This document shows, in pieces, positions 9,338 through 18,165 of a DNA stretch of 64,000 nucleotides. Origin of the DNA: Carboxylicivirga sediminis (lineage in GTDB: Bacteria > Bacteroidota > Bacteroidia > Bacteroidales > Marinilabiliaceae); contig NZ_JAGTAR010000020.1 in NCBI RefSeq assembly GCF_018156225.1, forward strand, positions 1-64,000. Direction: 5' to 3'. The first letter of the stretch is position 1. Each line of letters starts with the position of its first letter. Below the pieces are notes generated by a model. That model was not told the origin of the DNA. It worked only from the letters and a program-made list of their open reading frames with translations, and made no database searches. Position numbers and translations under genes: made by a program.

Positions 9338-10701
9338 GCGCCCAGCTCCTTGGCAATAAGTGTTGCCTGTTTGATGCGGTCGGCCATACCGATGCCGTCG
9401 CGCAGGTTGCCCGCTATGATGAGGCCGGGGTATTGCTGTTGCACACCTTCAATGGCCTGAAAACGCTCACCCGAACTAATACCATATTGTGGTATGGCGT
9501 GCGAGTATCTTTTTATTTTCACCAGTGAAGGATTAAAAGTAGTCACTTTCATCAGGTCAACGAATTCATCTTCGAGCACCTGCAAGAGTTCATCGTCATT
9601 AAGGTCGCACAGCCCCTCGTTGCGCACGCCTCCCATAAAGATGGTGACTAATGCGCCTCCTTCAGGTGCACGCCCTTTAAACAGCGATGACATAAACAAT
9701 ACGCCCAGTAAGTTGCGCTGCTCCTTATGCGGTATCAATCCACCAAAACCATCCAGTGGGCGCCCATCCCAGTTGTCAAAACCAAGGGATACTTCCACTA
9801 CCCGGGCATATTTAAGGTTGGTCAGGTGCTGCATTTGCTGAGGTTCTACAAATGGCAGGGCCTCTTCCAATCCCACCGAACCAAAGGTGGTAATCACTTT
9901 ATTAGCTTGTATCTGGTGGGACGTACCATCCACAGCATAGCTCACCTGGTAGATTCCATTATTCGGCTTCACCACTACATCACTGGCACCAAAACAGAAG
10001 TTACTTTCTCCTGCGCTGCGCAGCAAGGCATTGGTTAAGCCACTTAAACCACCTTCAATAGAGAAAACAGCCCGATCGGTACGTTTTTCAAGCTCAGTTT
10101 TTGGCTCCCTGGCTTTTTTGCGGGCACCGCCGATAAAGCTGCCATAGGTTTGCTCCAGGTTATATAGCTTAGGCATGGCATACCGCGTCACCAGTTGTGC
10201 CGGATCACCGGCATATATCCCCAGAATAAAGGGGTCGATGGCATAGTCGAGGAAACTGTTTCCCATTCGTCGTTTCACCAGCTCTGCCAATGTTTCATCA
10301 GGGTTGGTGCCTTTTGCCCTGAAGGGCTCGCCCAGTATGCGAAACTTATCTTTGAGTGTGAATAAAGGCGTTGAGACTGCCGAGATAGGGCTGTGAGGCA
10401 AAGCATGCCACTCACCATTTTTGAGTACATAGCGAATTTTTACCAGGTCATTGCCTTTCTCTACTTTAATGGCATCGCCCAGCTCATCGAACAAAGCCAC
10501 TACTTCAGGGTGTGAGACAATACCAGAGTTGGGACCTGATTCAAAGACGAAGCCATTTTCGCTTTGTGTGTTTATAACGCCTCCTGCCTGCATTTGCTTA
10601 TCCAACACGCAGAAGTTAATGCCTTTTTTATTGAGTTTATGCGCCAGGGTTAAGCCCGTAACACCGGCCCCCAGTATCACCACATCGTATTGTTTATTCA
10701 T
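9334..10701 (-). CDS. hemG: Protoporphyrinogen/coproporphyrinogen oxidase, FAD-dependent (HemY type)
   Basis: This enzyme oxidises the porphyrinogen ring to porphyrin, the step before iron insertion. The 455-residue protein starts with a dinucleotide fold, GAGVTG at 11-16, and has the family's C-terminal FAD segment IIAGNLRDGIGMADRIK. The gene overlaps hemH upstream by 8 bp and the membrane-protein gene downstream by 4 bp, forming a tight operon. It is the oxygen-dependent HemY-like type by sequence, not the flavodoxin-like HemG of E. coli. Whether the substrate is protoporphyrinogen or coproporphyrinogen cannot be decided from sequence alone. Confidence 0.9.
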   Translation of the reverse strand: MNKQYDVVILGAGVTGLTLAHKLNKKGINFCVLDKQMQAGGVINTQSENGFVFESGPNSGIVSHPEVVALFDELGDAIKVEKGNDLVKIRYVLKNGEWHALPHSPISAVSTPLFTLKDKFRILGEPFRAKGTNPDETLAELVKRRMGNSFLDYAIDPFILGIYAGDPAQLVTRYAMPKLYNLEQTYGSFIGGARKKAREPKTELEKRTDRAVFSIEGGLSGLTNALLRSAGESNFCFGASDVVVKPNNGIYQVSYAVDGTSHQIQANKVITTFGSVGLEEALPFVEPQQMQHLTNLKYARVVEVSLGFDNWDGRPLDGFGGLIPHKEQRNLLGVLFMSSLFKGRAPEGGALVTIFMGGVRNEGLCDLNDDELLQVLEDEFVDLMKVTTFNPSLVKIKRYSHAIPQYGISSGERFQAIEGVQQQYPGLIIAGNLRDGIGMADRIKQATLIAKELGA

Positions 10702-11611
10702 TCACCACACGTTTTAGTGTTTCGATAAAAAGCGGATGCGCCACAGGTATCTCTACACGTGAAATGTGCTTTACCCGTTCATCCTTTTTGTAGATATCCA
10801 CCAGCTTTATATTTAAGTCATAAACCGTTTCGAGACACTCGGTAGTAAAGCTAAGGGGTATCAGCACAAAATTATCTTCACCGGCTACCACCAGCTCTTC
10901 CAGGTGATCATCGGTATCAGGTCCAACCCATTTGACCGGCCCTACACGCGATTGAAAAGCCACTTCGTAACGGCGATTCATGAGTCCAGCCAGCCGTTTG
11001 GCCATGTGCTTAACCGTATCGGGGTATTTATCGCCCCGCTTAACACCATACATGGGGATGGCATGGGCCGTAAACAGCAACAATGGATTATCCAGACCTT
11101 CCCTTTCAATGTGTTCTTCAATGAGGGTTTTCCAGTATTCCAGAAATGTGGGATGTACACTGTAATCGCAGATCTCTCTAATGCTTACACCGTTTAATTT
11201 CTTAGCAGCTTTCTTAACATCAGTAAAAACAGATGTGGTAGTGGTGTCACTGGCCTGTGGATACATGGTCAGTACATCAATCTCATCAACACCATCAGCC
11301 ACCATCTTGTCGAGCACATCGGCAATGAAAGGAGGCGTATAGGAGTAAGCTGTGTAAACCGGCAAATTGGTTTGTTCGGCCAGAGCCTTGCCCGTTGCTT
11401 CGGTATGTTTAATGATGGGTGTACCGCCTATCAACTGGTATTTCTCCCACGATGACGGATGGCGTTTTTTGGCAATCATATTGGCCACAAATTGCCTGAG
11501 ACCAAACGGTAGCGGCAAAATATACTTATCACTAAACATGTTTTTGAGGAAAAGGCGCATCTCACTTAGCGACTGAGGTCCGCCCATATTGACTAGTAAT
11601 ATACCCTTCAT
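10694..11611 (-). CDS. hemH: Ferrochelatase
   Basis: Ferrochelatase inserts iron into a porphyrin ring as a terminal step of haem synthesis. The 305-residue protein starts LLVNMGGPQS, as the family does. The catalytic histidine falls in FTAHAIPM at H183 and the partner glutamate in CLETVYD at about E261; the SRVGPVKW segment is also standard. At 305 residues it is close to the short Bacillus-type enzyme and lacks a C-terminal extension. It is the first gene of the operon with hemG and the small membrane protein. Confidence 0.93.
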   Translation of the reverse strand: MKGILLVNMGGPQSLSEMRLFLKNMFSDKYILPLPFGLRQFVANMIAKKRHPSSWEKYQLIGGTPIIKHTEATGKALAEQTNLPVYTAYSYTPPFIADVLDKMVADGVDEIDVLTMYPQASDTTTTSVFTDVKKAAKKLNGVSIREICDYSVHPTFLEYWKTLIEEHIEREGLDNPLLLFTAHAIPMYGVKRGDKYPDTVKHMAKRLAGLMNRRYEVAFQSRVGPVKWVGPDTDDHLEELVVAGEDNFVLIPLSFTTECLETVYDLNIKLVDIYKKDERVKHISRVEIPVAHPLFIETLKRVVNE

Positions 11612-11951
11612 ATATAACTGTGCGATTTAGTTAATCTTTTTCTTCTAAAGATGAAACACAAGATAGTGAGAATGGTTGAGGTAACAGCATGAATAGGCTA
11701 TAAAAGTATGCGCAAGCCCTGAGTAGCATTGTATCGTGAGCCTGATTTAGAACTGAATCGCTCAGCAAATTAGATGTAATATCCCAGCTGTAGTAATGTC
11801 AATTACCTCACTTAAGTATCTTTACGATGTAAAGGCTCGAGTACTGTTGTTAATAACATGATGACCTAGCGTCAGCGACAGTACTTTTATTGTTGCTATT
11901 GTTGCCTGCGCAACATTATTGATTTATGCCTACAGGCAGGTTACCCGCGGC
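11612..11951. other. 340-bp intergenic stretch between gmhA and hemH
   Basis: The gap lies downstream of gmhA and upstream of hemH on the minus strand. It holds a short hairpin TGTTGC-ctgc-GCAACA at 11900-11915 and a small GCCT/AGGC inverted repeat near 11928-11938, neither followed by a clear T-run on the minus strand. I see no open reading frame worth reporting and no strong -7 element for hemH. Confidence 0.4.
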
Positions 11952-12533
11952 TTATTCTCCTATTGCTTTAGCTTCAATGTATTGAATCAATACATGGATG
12001 ATTTTAATGTGAATCTCCTGGATGCGATCTGAATAACCCGTATGGGGGGCGCGTAGTTCAATATCCGCTACCTCAGCCAGTTCACCGCCCGATTTACCAG
12101 TCAAGGCCACTACTTTCATACCCTTCTCCCGGGCTGCTTTAGCGGCGTTCAATACATTGGGTGAGTTGCCGCTGGTACTGATAGCCAGCAGTACATCGCC
12201 ACTCTGGCCTGTGGCTTCCACATAACGTGAGAAAATATAATCGAAGCCATAATCGTTGCCCACACAAGTGATATGAGTGGGGTCGGAGATGGCAACAGCT
12301 GCCAGCCCGCGGCGATTATCACGAAAGCGACCTGTCAGCTCTTCGGCAAAATGCATGGCATCGCTCATGGAGCCGCCATTACCACACGACATGACTTTAC
12401 CGCCAGCAGCAATAGCCTCAGCCATCATATCGCCGGCCGCCTGTAGCTTATCCCAGTTGCTTTCCTCCTGCATAAAACGGTTCAGCACCGCTTGTGCTTC
12501 ATTAAATTCTTTGATGATATCTTCTCGTGTCAT
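11952..12533 (-). CDS. gmhA: D-sedoheptulose-7-phosphate isomerase (GmhA-type SIS protein)
   Basis: GmhA converts sedoheptulose 7-phosphate to D-glycero-D-manno-heptose 7-phosphate, the first step of ADP-heptose synthesis for lipopolysaccharide. The 193-residue protein has the SIS fold with [18 protein letters not shown], the phosphate loop [11 protein letters not shown], and C-terminal residues typical of GmhA. A kinase for the next step is encoded at 42666-43664, so the pathway appears in two separate loci of this window. DiaA-like proteins share the fold but not this residue pattern. Confidence 0.88.
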   Translation of the reverse strand: MTREDIIKEFNEAQAVLNRFMQEESNWDKLQAAGDMMAEAIAAGGKVMSCGNGGSMSDAMHFAEELTGRFRDNRRGLAAVAISDPTHITCVGNDYGFDYIFSRYVEATGQSGDVLLAISTSGNSPNVLNAAKAAREKGMKVVALTGKSGGELAEVADIELRAPHTGYSDRIQEIHIKIIHVLIQYIEAKAIGE

Positions 12534-12582
12534 GTGTTCTTATTTGCTTTGTAAAAGTACAATGGCTTTTCTAAACTTAAAA

Positions 12583-12613
12583 TTTTTTTAAGCTCAAAGG
12601 CTTTATATCTTTG
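12583..12613 (+). promoter_or_regulatory. Promoter of the potassium-channel gene
   Basis: TATCTTTG at 12606-12613 matches the Bacteroidota -7 consensus exactly, with TTTT 19 bp upstream. Transcription would start near 12618-12620. This lies past the GTG at 12615, which supports ATG 12636 as the start of the channel gene. Confidence 0.6.
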
Positions 12614-12635
12614 AGTGAGCGCAAATCATAAACTT

Positions 12636-13442
12636 ATGCAATCTGTTAAGAATCGTTTATACCAGGTAATTTACGAAACCGATACGCCAGCCGGTAAGCT
12701 GTTTGATATTCTTTTGATTATACTTATTCTACTAAGTATAGTTGTGGTGATGGTAGAGAGTGATGACACGCTGCCACCAGCCATCAATAAAGCCATGGTG
12801 GTGATGGAGTGGTGCCTGACCGGGCTTTTTACCATTGAGTATTTTCTGCGTATAGTTATTATCGATCGCCCGCGCAAGTATATTTTTTCATTCTTTGGCA
12901 TCATTGATTTGCTGGCCATCCTGCCTACCTATCTGGGTCTGATTATCGGAGGCACACAGATGCTGATAGTTGTGAGGGCATTGAGGCTGGTGCGCGTATT
13001 CCGTGTGCTGAAACTCACCCGCTATGTAAAAGAGGCGAGCGTTTTGTGGTTGGCGCTGTTGTCGTCGCGTAATAAAATAAGCGTGTTCCTGTTTGTGGTG
13101 CTTATCATTGTTACCATCATGGGCACCGTCATGTATATTGTAGAGAATCCACATAACGAGGGTTTTAAAAGTATTCCGCAAAGTGTATACTGGGCCATTG
13201 TAACGCTCACCACAGTAGGCTATGGCGACATAGCGCCTGTGACGGTGTTAGGTAAGTTCCTGGCAGGTTTTATCATGATAACGGGTTATGCCATTATTGC
13301 TGTGCCAACTGGTATTGTTACCAGTCAGCTGGTGAATGAAAGTCGCCGGCAGCCAGGTTCGCGTGTTTGTCCTGACTGCCTCAAGGAGGGGCATGACTAT
13401 GAAGCTGCTTTCTGCAAGCACTGCGGTCATCCACTGAAATAG
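12636..13442 (+). CDS. Voltage-gated-type potassium channel with C-terminal zinc ribbon
   Basis: The 268-residue protein has six membrane helices. An S4-like helix carries arginines every third residue (R114, R117, R120, R123), and the pore filter is TTVGYGD at 192-198. After the last helix a short tail ends in a four-cysteine ribbon CPDC ... CKHC (C245, C248, C260, C263), likely to bind zinc. It should conduct potassium across the inner membrane. A GTG at 12615 would add seven residues, but the promoter position favours ATG 12636. The ribbon is the odd part; such a tail might sense metal or redox state, which is inference. Confidence 0.9.
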   Translation: MQSVKNRLYQVIYETDTPAGKLFDILLIILILLSIVVVMVESDDTLPPAINKAMVVMEWCLTGLFTIEYFLRIVIIDRPRKYIFSFFGIIDLLAILPTYLGLIIGGTQMLIVVRALRLVRVFRVLKLTRYVKEASVLWLALLSSRNKISVFLFVVLIIVTIMGTVMYIVENPHNEGFKSIPQSVYWAIVTLTTVGYGDIAPVTVLGKFLAGFIMITGYAIIAVPTGIVTSQLVNESRRQPGSRVCPDCLKEGHDYEAAFCKHCGHPLK

Positions 13443-13552
13443 AAATCTACCCGCTTGATCTCTTGCCAAACTCTCTGAGCTGGTTCAACCTGGTGATGGT
13501 CCTCAACGATGCTGGCAGGACGATAAAAAGATAGCCGGGGTGGGCTGTTTTA

Positions 13553-13655
13553 CCGGAAGGGCATCAAAATTATGGGAAGGCCGTCGAAATTACAGAAAGG
13601 GAAAGGGAAATATGGGAAGGGCGACGAAAATATCATAATTTCATCGGCCTTCCGG
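13553..13655. repeat. Four 20-bp tandem repeats plus an inverted fifth copy
   Basis: Four consecutive units with an exact 20-bp period begin at 13553, 13573, 13593 and 13613. The shared pattern is nGGAAGGsCrwCrAAAwTA; the third unit is the most degenerate. A fifth copy lies inverted at 13636-13655 and its reverse complement reads ccggaaggccgatgaaatta, closest to units 1 and 2. The array is purine-rich on the plus strand. The inverted copy allows a large stem with any of the direct units. There is no protein-coding explanation. Confidence 0.8.
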
Positions 13656-13878
13656 GAAATGAGCAGGCCCTGCTGTAAAATTACCCATCCCATTACTTCA
13701 TTTATCAGTCAAGTGTTTCGTTAACTGGTTCTGACAGTTGTTTTTGTATTCTCTGCCCATTGGCCCAGTTGAGAAGCCCTGAAGTTATCAATAAGATGTT
13801 CACAGGCTTTGTTAGTAAATACTATTCGTCATCAAATAAGCTTTTTAGGTCGCTAAAAGGCCAGCTTGAAACAGGCTG

Positions 13879-13911
13879 TTTCTGGTTATTAACGATTACT
13901 TGTTATCTTTG
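13879..13911 (+). promoter_or_regulatory. Promoter upstream of the small membrane-protein gene
   Basis: TATCTTTG at 13904-13911 is a perfect -7 element; TTTC at 13879-13882 could serve as the -33 element with a 21-bp spacer. The transcript would have a leader of about 110 bases before the ATG at 14029. Confidence 0.5.
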
Positions 13912-14028
13912 CCTAGGTGCGGATGCAAACAGCTTTTTGTTGCACAATTATCAGGACGCAGAATTTCGTTACCGGTAGGAGTATATGCTGGTATAAGAAT
14001 TGTGGCTTGGTATAAAAATTAGAGAAAG

Positions 14029-14358
14029 ATGAAATTTACATTTTCAAAAGTGGCGCGTCATCGGGTGTTTCAGCACGACCCGATTTATTACGATGAGCAG
14101 AAGGAGAAGCGTGAAGAAAGGGAACGTCGGATAAAGGAAGAGCTAGGGCTATTAAACGACGAAGAGAAGGAAAGTGGCTATGCCGGCCGTATTAAGGGAG
14201 GTATGCGTCGTCGTATAAAGTCTCATTACGAGGTGTCGCGAAGCGAGAAGCGTCGTTCCAATCTACGTTTAGTTCTTATCCTGATTATTCTGATGATATT
14301 GGGGGTTTACCTCATTCAGGAGGGAATGGCCTGGATGGAATCATTTTTTGCCGACTAG
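14029..14358 (+). CDS. Small basic protein with one C-terminal membrane helix
   Basis: The 109-residue protein is highly charged in its first 80 residues, with a run rich in Glu, Lys and Arg at about 22-45 that could form a helix. A hydrophobic helix follows at about 83-100 (LVLILIILMILGVYLI). It is likely a membrane-anchored cytoplasmic protein. I do not recognise a named family. It lies 120 bp before mutL on the same strand and has a good promoter upstream, which supports it being a real gene. Confidence 0.75.
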   Translation: MKFTFSKVARHRVFQHDPIYYDEQKEKREERERRIKEELGLLNDEEKESGYAGRIKGGMRRRIKSHYEVSRSEKRRSNLRLVLILIILMILGVYLIQEGMAWMESFFAD

Positions 14359-14478
14359 CCAATTGAATAAACATTTGCACAAATCGTAATAGCAAACTTG
14401 ATGTCTGCCTGAGCGCATATGGCCGCCTGCTTCATCAATCTTGGGTTTTATTAATTAATAAAAAGAGATAGTTAACAC

Positions 14479-16392
14479 ATGTCGAATGTAATACAGTTAT
14501 TGCCAGATTCGGTGGCCAACCAGATTGCTGCCGGAGAGGTGATACAGCGACCTGCATCGGTTATCAAGGAATTGATGGAGAATGCCATTGATGCAGGGGC
14601 TACCAATATTCAAGTGATTACCAGGGATGCGGGAAAGAGCCTGATACAGGTCATTGACAATGGTTGTGGCATGAACGAAACCGATGCGCGTATGGCTTTT
14701 GAGCGCCATGCCACATCAAAAATTCGTGAGGCCAGTGATTTATTTGCGCTGCAAACAATGGGTTTCCGTGGCGAAGCCTTGGCATCTATAGCCGCCATTG
14801 CCCAGGTTGAACTAAAAACACGACGTGAGGAAGACGACCTGGGAGTGCAAATTAATATTGCAGCTTCTCAGGTTGAGTCGCAGGAACCTGTACAATGTCC
14901 GGTTGGTAGTCAGTTCTGTATTAAAAATCTGTTTTACAATGTGCCGGCCAGGCGTCGTTTTCTGAAAAAAACCTCCACCGAGCTCCGACATATTATTAAT
15001 GAATTTCAACGTGTGGCCCTGGCGCACCCCGATGTGGCCCTGTCGCTGGTGCATAATGAAGTGCCCATGTTTAGTCTGCCAGCCGGTAATATAAAGCAGC
15101 GCATTGTTAATATGAACGGCAAGCAGATGGGCAATAACATTATTCCCATCGATACTGATACGGTGATGGTGAAGATCTCCGGCTTTATTGGTAAGCCCGA
15201 ATCGGCTAAAAAGACCATGGGCGATCAGTTCTTTTTTGTGAATAACCGCTTTATGAAGCATCCCTACCTGCACCGTGCAGTGATGGATGCCTATGATAAT
15301 ATACTGCAGCCCGAAACCATTCCGGCTTATTTTATTTTCCTCGAAGTAGATCCGCAGATTATTGATGTGAATATTCATCCGACCAAAACAGAGATAAAGT
15401 TTGAGGATGAAAGGGCTTTCTGGCAGCTACTCAATGCCGCCATCCGCGAAAGCCTGGGTAAGTTCAATATGATGCCATCCATCGATTTTGACACTACTGA
15501 TCAAATTCACATTCCTGTCTCCAGCCGCGAGGGTGAATTGGTGGAGCCAACAGTTGAGGTGAATCCGTTTTATAACCCTTTCGAAGAGGAAAGGAAACAA
15601 TCTGTTTCGAGTTATAGCAGTGGCGGAACGGCTACTTTCCGGTCAAAGGCGTCGGCGCAGGGCTGGGAGAACCTGTACGATGGTAATGAAAGTAATGAAC
15701 TGCCCGATTTTTCTGCTTTGGCTAATTCTGAAATGGAGAAGCAGGAACAACCCTTTGAACCCAACGAGCAGGAACAGGAACCGGTGCAACAAACTTTCTT
15801 ATCGGGTGGTGCCAATGAGGAAAGCGCAGGCAGTAACCGCTTCTTTCAGTTGAAGAACCGCTATATACTCACTTCGGTTAAGTCGGGTTTGATGATGATT
15901 GACCAGAAGCGGGCTCATGAGCGCATTATCTTCGAAGGTTTTATTCGCACATTGCAGAGAGGCGCATCGTTGTCTCAAAAGTGTCTGTTCCCCGAAGAGC
16001 TGCATTTTGGTCCTGAGGAAATGGCCATGGTGAATGAGCTGCAGCCTGATTTGTTGACCCTCGGCTTGGAGCTGCAACAGGTTAATGAGGAAACCTTCAA
16101 TGTGCTATCGACCCCGGCCGGACTAGAGAATGTATCGGCTGCCCAGCTGATTGATGGTATTCTCACCGATTTTAGAGATGGTGAGGTGGATTTACAAAAG
16201 GAAGTAACCGAGCAGGTGGCCACCTCCATGGCCAGGCGTGGTGCTATTCCTTATGGTAAGGTGCTGTCGACACTTGAAATGAGTGAACTGTTTGATCAGT
16301 TGTTTGCCTGTATGGTACCCAACTTCTCGCCATCGGGCAAAACCATTATCTCAATAATGGATATGGATGAAATGCAAAAGCGCTTTATGTAG
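14479..16392 (+). CDS. mutL: DNA mismatch repair protein MutL
   Basis: MutL couples mismatch recognition by MutS to strand removal. The 637-residue protein has the GHKL ATPase with NAIDAGAT, DNGCGM and the signature GFRGEAL, a transducer domain, a linker rich in Gln and Glu, and a C-terminal dimerisation domain. The endonuclease motif, normally DQHA-x2-E-x4-E, reads DQKRAHERIIFE here, and the usual C-terminal CPHGRP is replaced by FSPSGKT. Strand-nicking activity is therefore doubtful. I recall other Bacteroidota MutL sequences with a similar C-terminus, so this may be phylum-wide. Confidence 0.96.
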   Translation: MSNVIQLLPDSVANQIAAGEVIQRPASVIKELMENAIDAGATNIQVITRDAGKSLIQVIDNGCGMNETDARMAFERHATSKIREASDLFALQTMGFRGEALASIAAIAQVELKTRREEDDLGVQINIAASQVESQEPVQCPVGSQFCIKNLFYNVPARRRFLKKTSTELRHIINEFQRVALAHPDVALSLVHNEVPMFSLPAGNIKQRIVNMNGKQMGNNIIPIDTDTVMVKISGFIGKPESAKKTMGDQFFFVNNRFMKHPYLHRAVMDAYDNILQPETIPAYFIFLEVDPQIIDVNIHPTKTEIKFEDERAFWQLLNAAIRESLGKFNMMPSIDFDTTDQIHIPVSSREGELVEPTVEVNPFYNPFEEERKQSVSSYSSGGTATFRSKASAQGWENLYDGNESNELPDFSALANSEMEKQEQPFEPNEQEQEPVQQTFLSGGANEESAGSNRFFQLKNRYILTSVKSGLMMIDQKRAHERIIFEGFIRTLQRGASLSQKCLFPEELHFGPEEMAMVNELQPDLLTLGLELQQVNEETFNVLSTPAGLENVSAAQLIDGILTDFRDGEVDLQKEVTEQVATSMARRGAIPYGKVLSTLEMSELFDQLFACMVPNFSPSGKTIISIMDMDEMQKRFM

Positions 16393-16440
16393 TGTCATAT
16401 TGGCAGAATATAAGTAGTTGATTTAACAATTCTTGTTGCT

Positions 16441-16471
16441 TTTGCGTTTATTTAGTGGAAGAATAGGATTG
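16441..16471 (+). promoter_or_regulatory. Promoter of the rhomboid operon
   Basis: TTTG at 16441-16444 and TAGGATTG at 16464-16471 are separated by 19 bp, matching the Bacteroidota -33/-7 arrangement with one -7 mismatch. The start would be about 40 bases before the ATG at 16519. Confidence 0.5.
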
Positions 16472-16518
16472 GCACTGATGTTGTAGCAGAGTGCCCAATA
16501 ACTTTTAAAATAGAGCAG

Positions 16519-17256
16519 ATGAACTATCGTCCATCACCTTTAGCCGGATTACCACCGGTAACAAAAAATCTGTTGATAATTAATGCCCTGTTCCTGTTGG
16601 CGACATGGGTATTACGTAATACATTCGGTATAGATTTAAATAACTACCTGGGATTGTATTTTCCTCTGTCAGATAATTTTCATCCCGCGCAGTTTGGAAC
16701 ATACATGTTTATGCATGCCGACTTTATGCACCTGTTCTTTAATATGTTTGCCCTGTTTATGTTCGGGCGTGTGTTAGAGGTGTATTGGGGGCCAAAGAAG
16801 TTCATTGTGTATTACATTATTACGGGTGTAGGTGCGGCTGTGATTCAGCTAGGGTTCAAATACATCGACTACAATAATGCTATTTCAGTGCTGACCGACG
16901 AGCAGGTGGCTATTGTATTTGAACAAGGTGCACAGGCATTACGTGAGTGGAAGAATTTTACCAACCCGGATATGGCGAAGTTTAATATGGTGCTTAACAG
17001 TTCCATGGTAGGAGCTTCTGGTGCTGTATTTGGTATACTATTGGCCTTTGGTATGCTGTTTCCTAATACAGAGCTCATGCTGTTATTTCCACCAATTCCT
17101 ATTAAAGCCAAATATTTTGTAATGATTTATGGTGTAGCTGAATTATTTATGGGGGTTGCCAATTTCTCATTCGACAATGTGGCTCACTGGGCGCATTTGG
17201 GAGGAATGATTTTTGGATTTATCTTGATTAAATATTGGGATAAAAAAGGAATCTGA
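16519..17256 (+). CDS. Rhomboid-family intramembrane serine protease (first of two)
   Basis: Rhomboids cleave membrane-protein helices within the bilayer. The 245-residue protein has the H-x3-N motif HLFFN (H71, N75), the catalytic serine in GASGAVFG (S167), and the catalytic histidine in the last helix (WAHLGGMIFGF). A soluble insert of about 45 residues at 115-160 separates two helices. A second rhomboid gene starts 15 bp downstream, so the pair is co-transcribed. Substrates are unknown. Confidence 0.93.
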   Translation: MNYRPSPLAGLPPVTKNLLIINALFLLATWVLRNTFGIDLNNYLGLYFPLSDNFHPAQFGTYMFMHADFMHLFFNMFALFMFGRVLEVYWGPKKFIVYYIITGVGAAVIQLGFKYIDYNNAISVLTDEQVAIVFEQGAQALREWKNFTNPDMAKFNMVLNSSMVGASGAVFGILLAFGMLFPNTELMLLFPPIPIKAKYFVMIYGVAELFMGVANFSFDNVAHWAHLGGMIFGFILIKYWDKKGI

Positions 17257-17271
17257 TTTAACTTGTAAGCT

Positions 17272-18159
17272 ATGAGCATAGTCGATGAAATTAAACAATC
17301 GTATCGTCAGGGTGGCGTACTGACCAAATTAATCTACATTAATATTGGGGTGTTTATTGCCATCCGTTTGTTGCAGGTCTTTTTTAGTTTTTCATCCGGC
17401 TCAGGCAGTGCTCAACATTACCCTTTACTGGAATGGGTTTCGGTGCCTGCTGATTTAAGTAAGCTGTTATTCAAGCCCTGGACATTGATAAGCTATATGT
17501 TTGTGCATTACGATTTTCTGCACATCCTGTTTAATATGCTTTACCTCTACTGGTTTGGCCGTATATTCCTCGAATTTCTGAATCCTCGCCAATTGTTAGG
17601 CGTTTATTTCTTAGGCGGTTTATCGGGGGTGGCGTTTTACCTGGTTAGCTACAACCTAATACCCGTTCTGCATCAACAGGTACCATATGCTATTCTAATG
17701 GGGGCTTCAGGCTCTGTGATGGCCATATTATTTGCCATTGCGCGCTATGCTCCCAACCATAAAATATATTTGCTGTTTTTTGGAGCCGTACAACTCAAAT
17801 ACGTAGCCTTGGTTGCTTTGATATTGGATTTAATCAGTATCCCGCAATTGTCAAACACTGGTGGGCACCTGACACATATTGGAGGTGCGGCATTTGGCTA
17901 TTTCTATGGGGGAAGTATTTCGCAGGGGCGCGATGTCACCATGGGTTTTAATCGCATGATGGATAGACTGGCGACTTTGTTTAAGCCCAAGTCGAAACTG
18001 AAAGTGACGCATCGCCGACCTGTAACCGATATGGAGTACAATGCTCGCAAAGTGAATAAGCAGCAGGAGGTTGACCGTATTTTAGATAAGATAAAGAAGA
18101 GTGGGTACGATAGTTTGAGTAAAGAAGAGAAGCAAACATTGTTTGATGCCAGTAAATAA
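17272..18159 (+). CDS. Rhomboid-family intramembrane serine protease (second of two)
   Basis: The 295-residue protein has H84-x3-N88 in HILFNML, the catalytic serine in GASGSVMA (S146) and the histidine in GGHLTHIGGAAFG. A basic cytoplasmic tail of about 75 residues follows the last helix and is absent from the first rhomboid. The two are paralogous in layout but not close copies. The next gene begins in the same frame three codons after this stop. Confidence 0.92.
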   Translation: MSIVDEIKQSYRQGGVLTKLIYINIGVFIAIRLLQVFFSFSSGSGSAQHYPLLEWVSVPADLSKLLFKPWTLISYMFVHYDFLHILFNMLYLYWFGRIFLEFLNPRQLLGVYFLGGLSGVAFYLVSYNLIPVLHQQVPYAILMGASGSVMAILFAIARYAPNHKIYLLFFGAVQLKYVALVALILDLISIPQLSNTGGHLTHIGGAAFGYFYGGSISQGRDVTMGFNRMMDRLATLFKPKSKLKVTHRRPVTDMEYNARKVNKQQEVDRILDKIKKSGYDSLSKEEKQTLFDASK

Positions 18160-18165
18160 GTCATT

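Larger units (their letters stand above)
13443..14028. other. 586-bp intergenic stretch with tandem repeat and promoter
   Basis: The gap between the channel gene and the small membrane-protein gene contains a 20-bp tandem repeat (13553-13655, listed separately) and a promoter near 13904. A 72-codon frame at 13760-13978 spans the promoter and looks accidental. I see no RNA gene. Confidence 0.5.

Noticed and set aside
10751-10765. CACGTGAAA half of a parS-like site
   Set aside because: It lies within hemH coding sequence and the other half of the palindrome does not match.
13553-13655. CRISPR array
   Set aside because: The units are contiguous 20-bp repeats without spacers, and no cas genes are present.
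13760-13978. 72-codon open frame in the gap before the small membrane-protein gene
   Set aside because: It spans the predicted promoter at 13904, has no recognisable features and no supporting signals.
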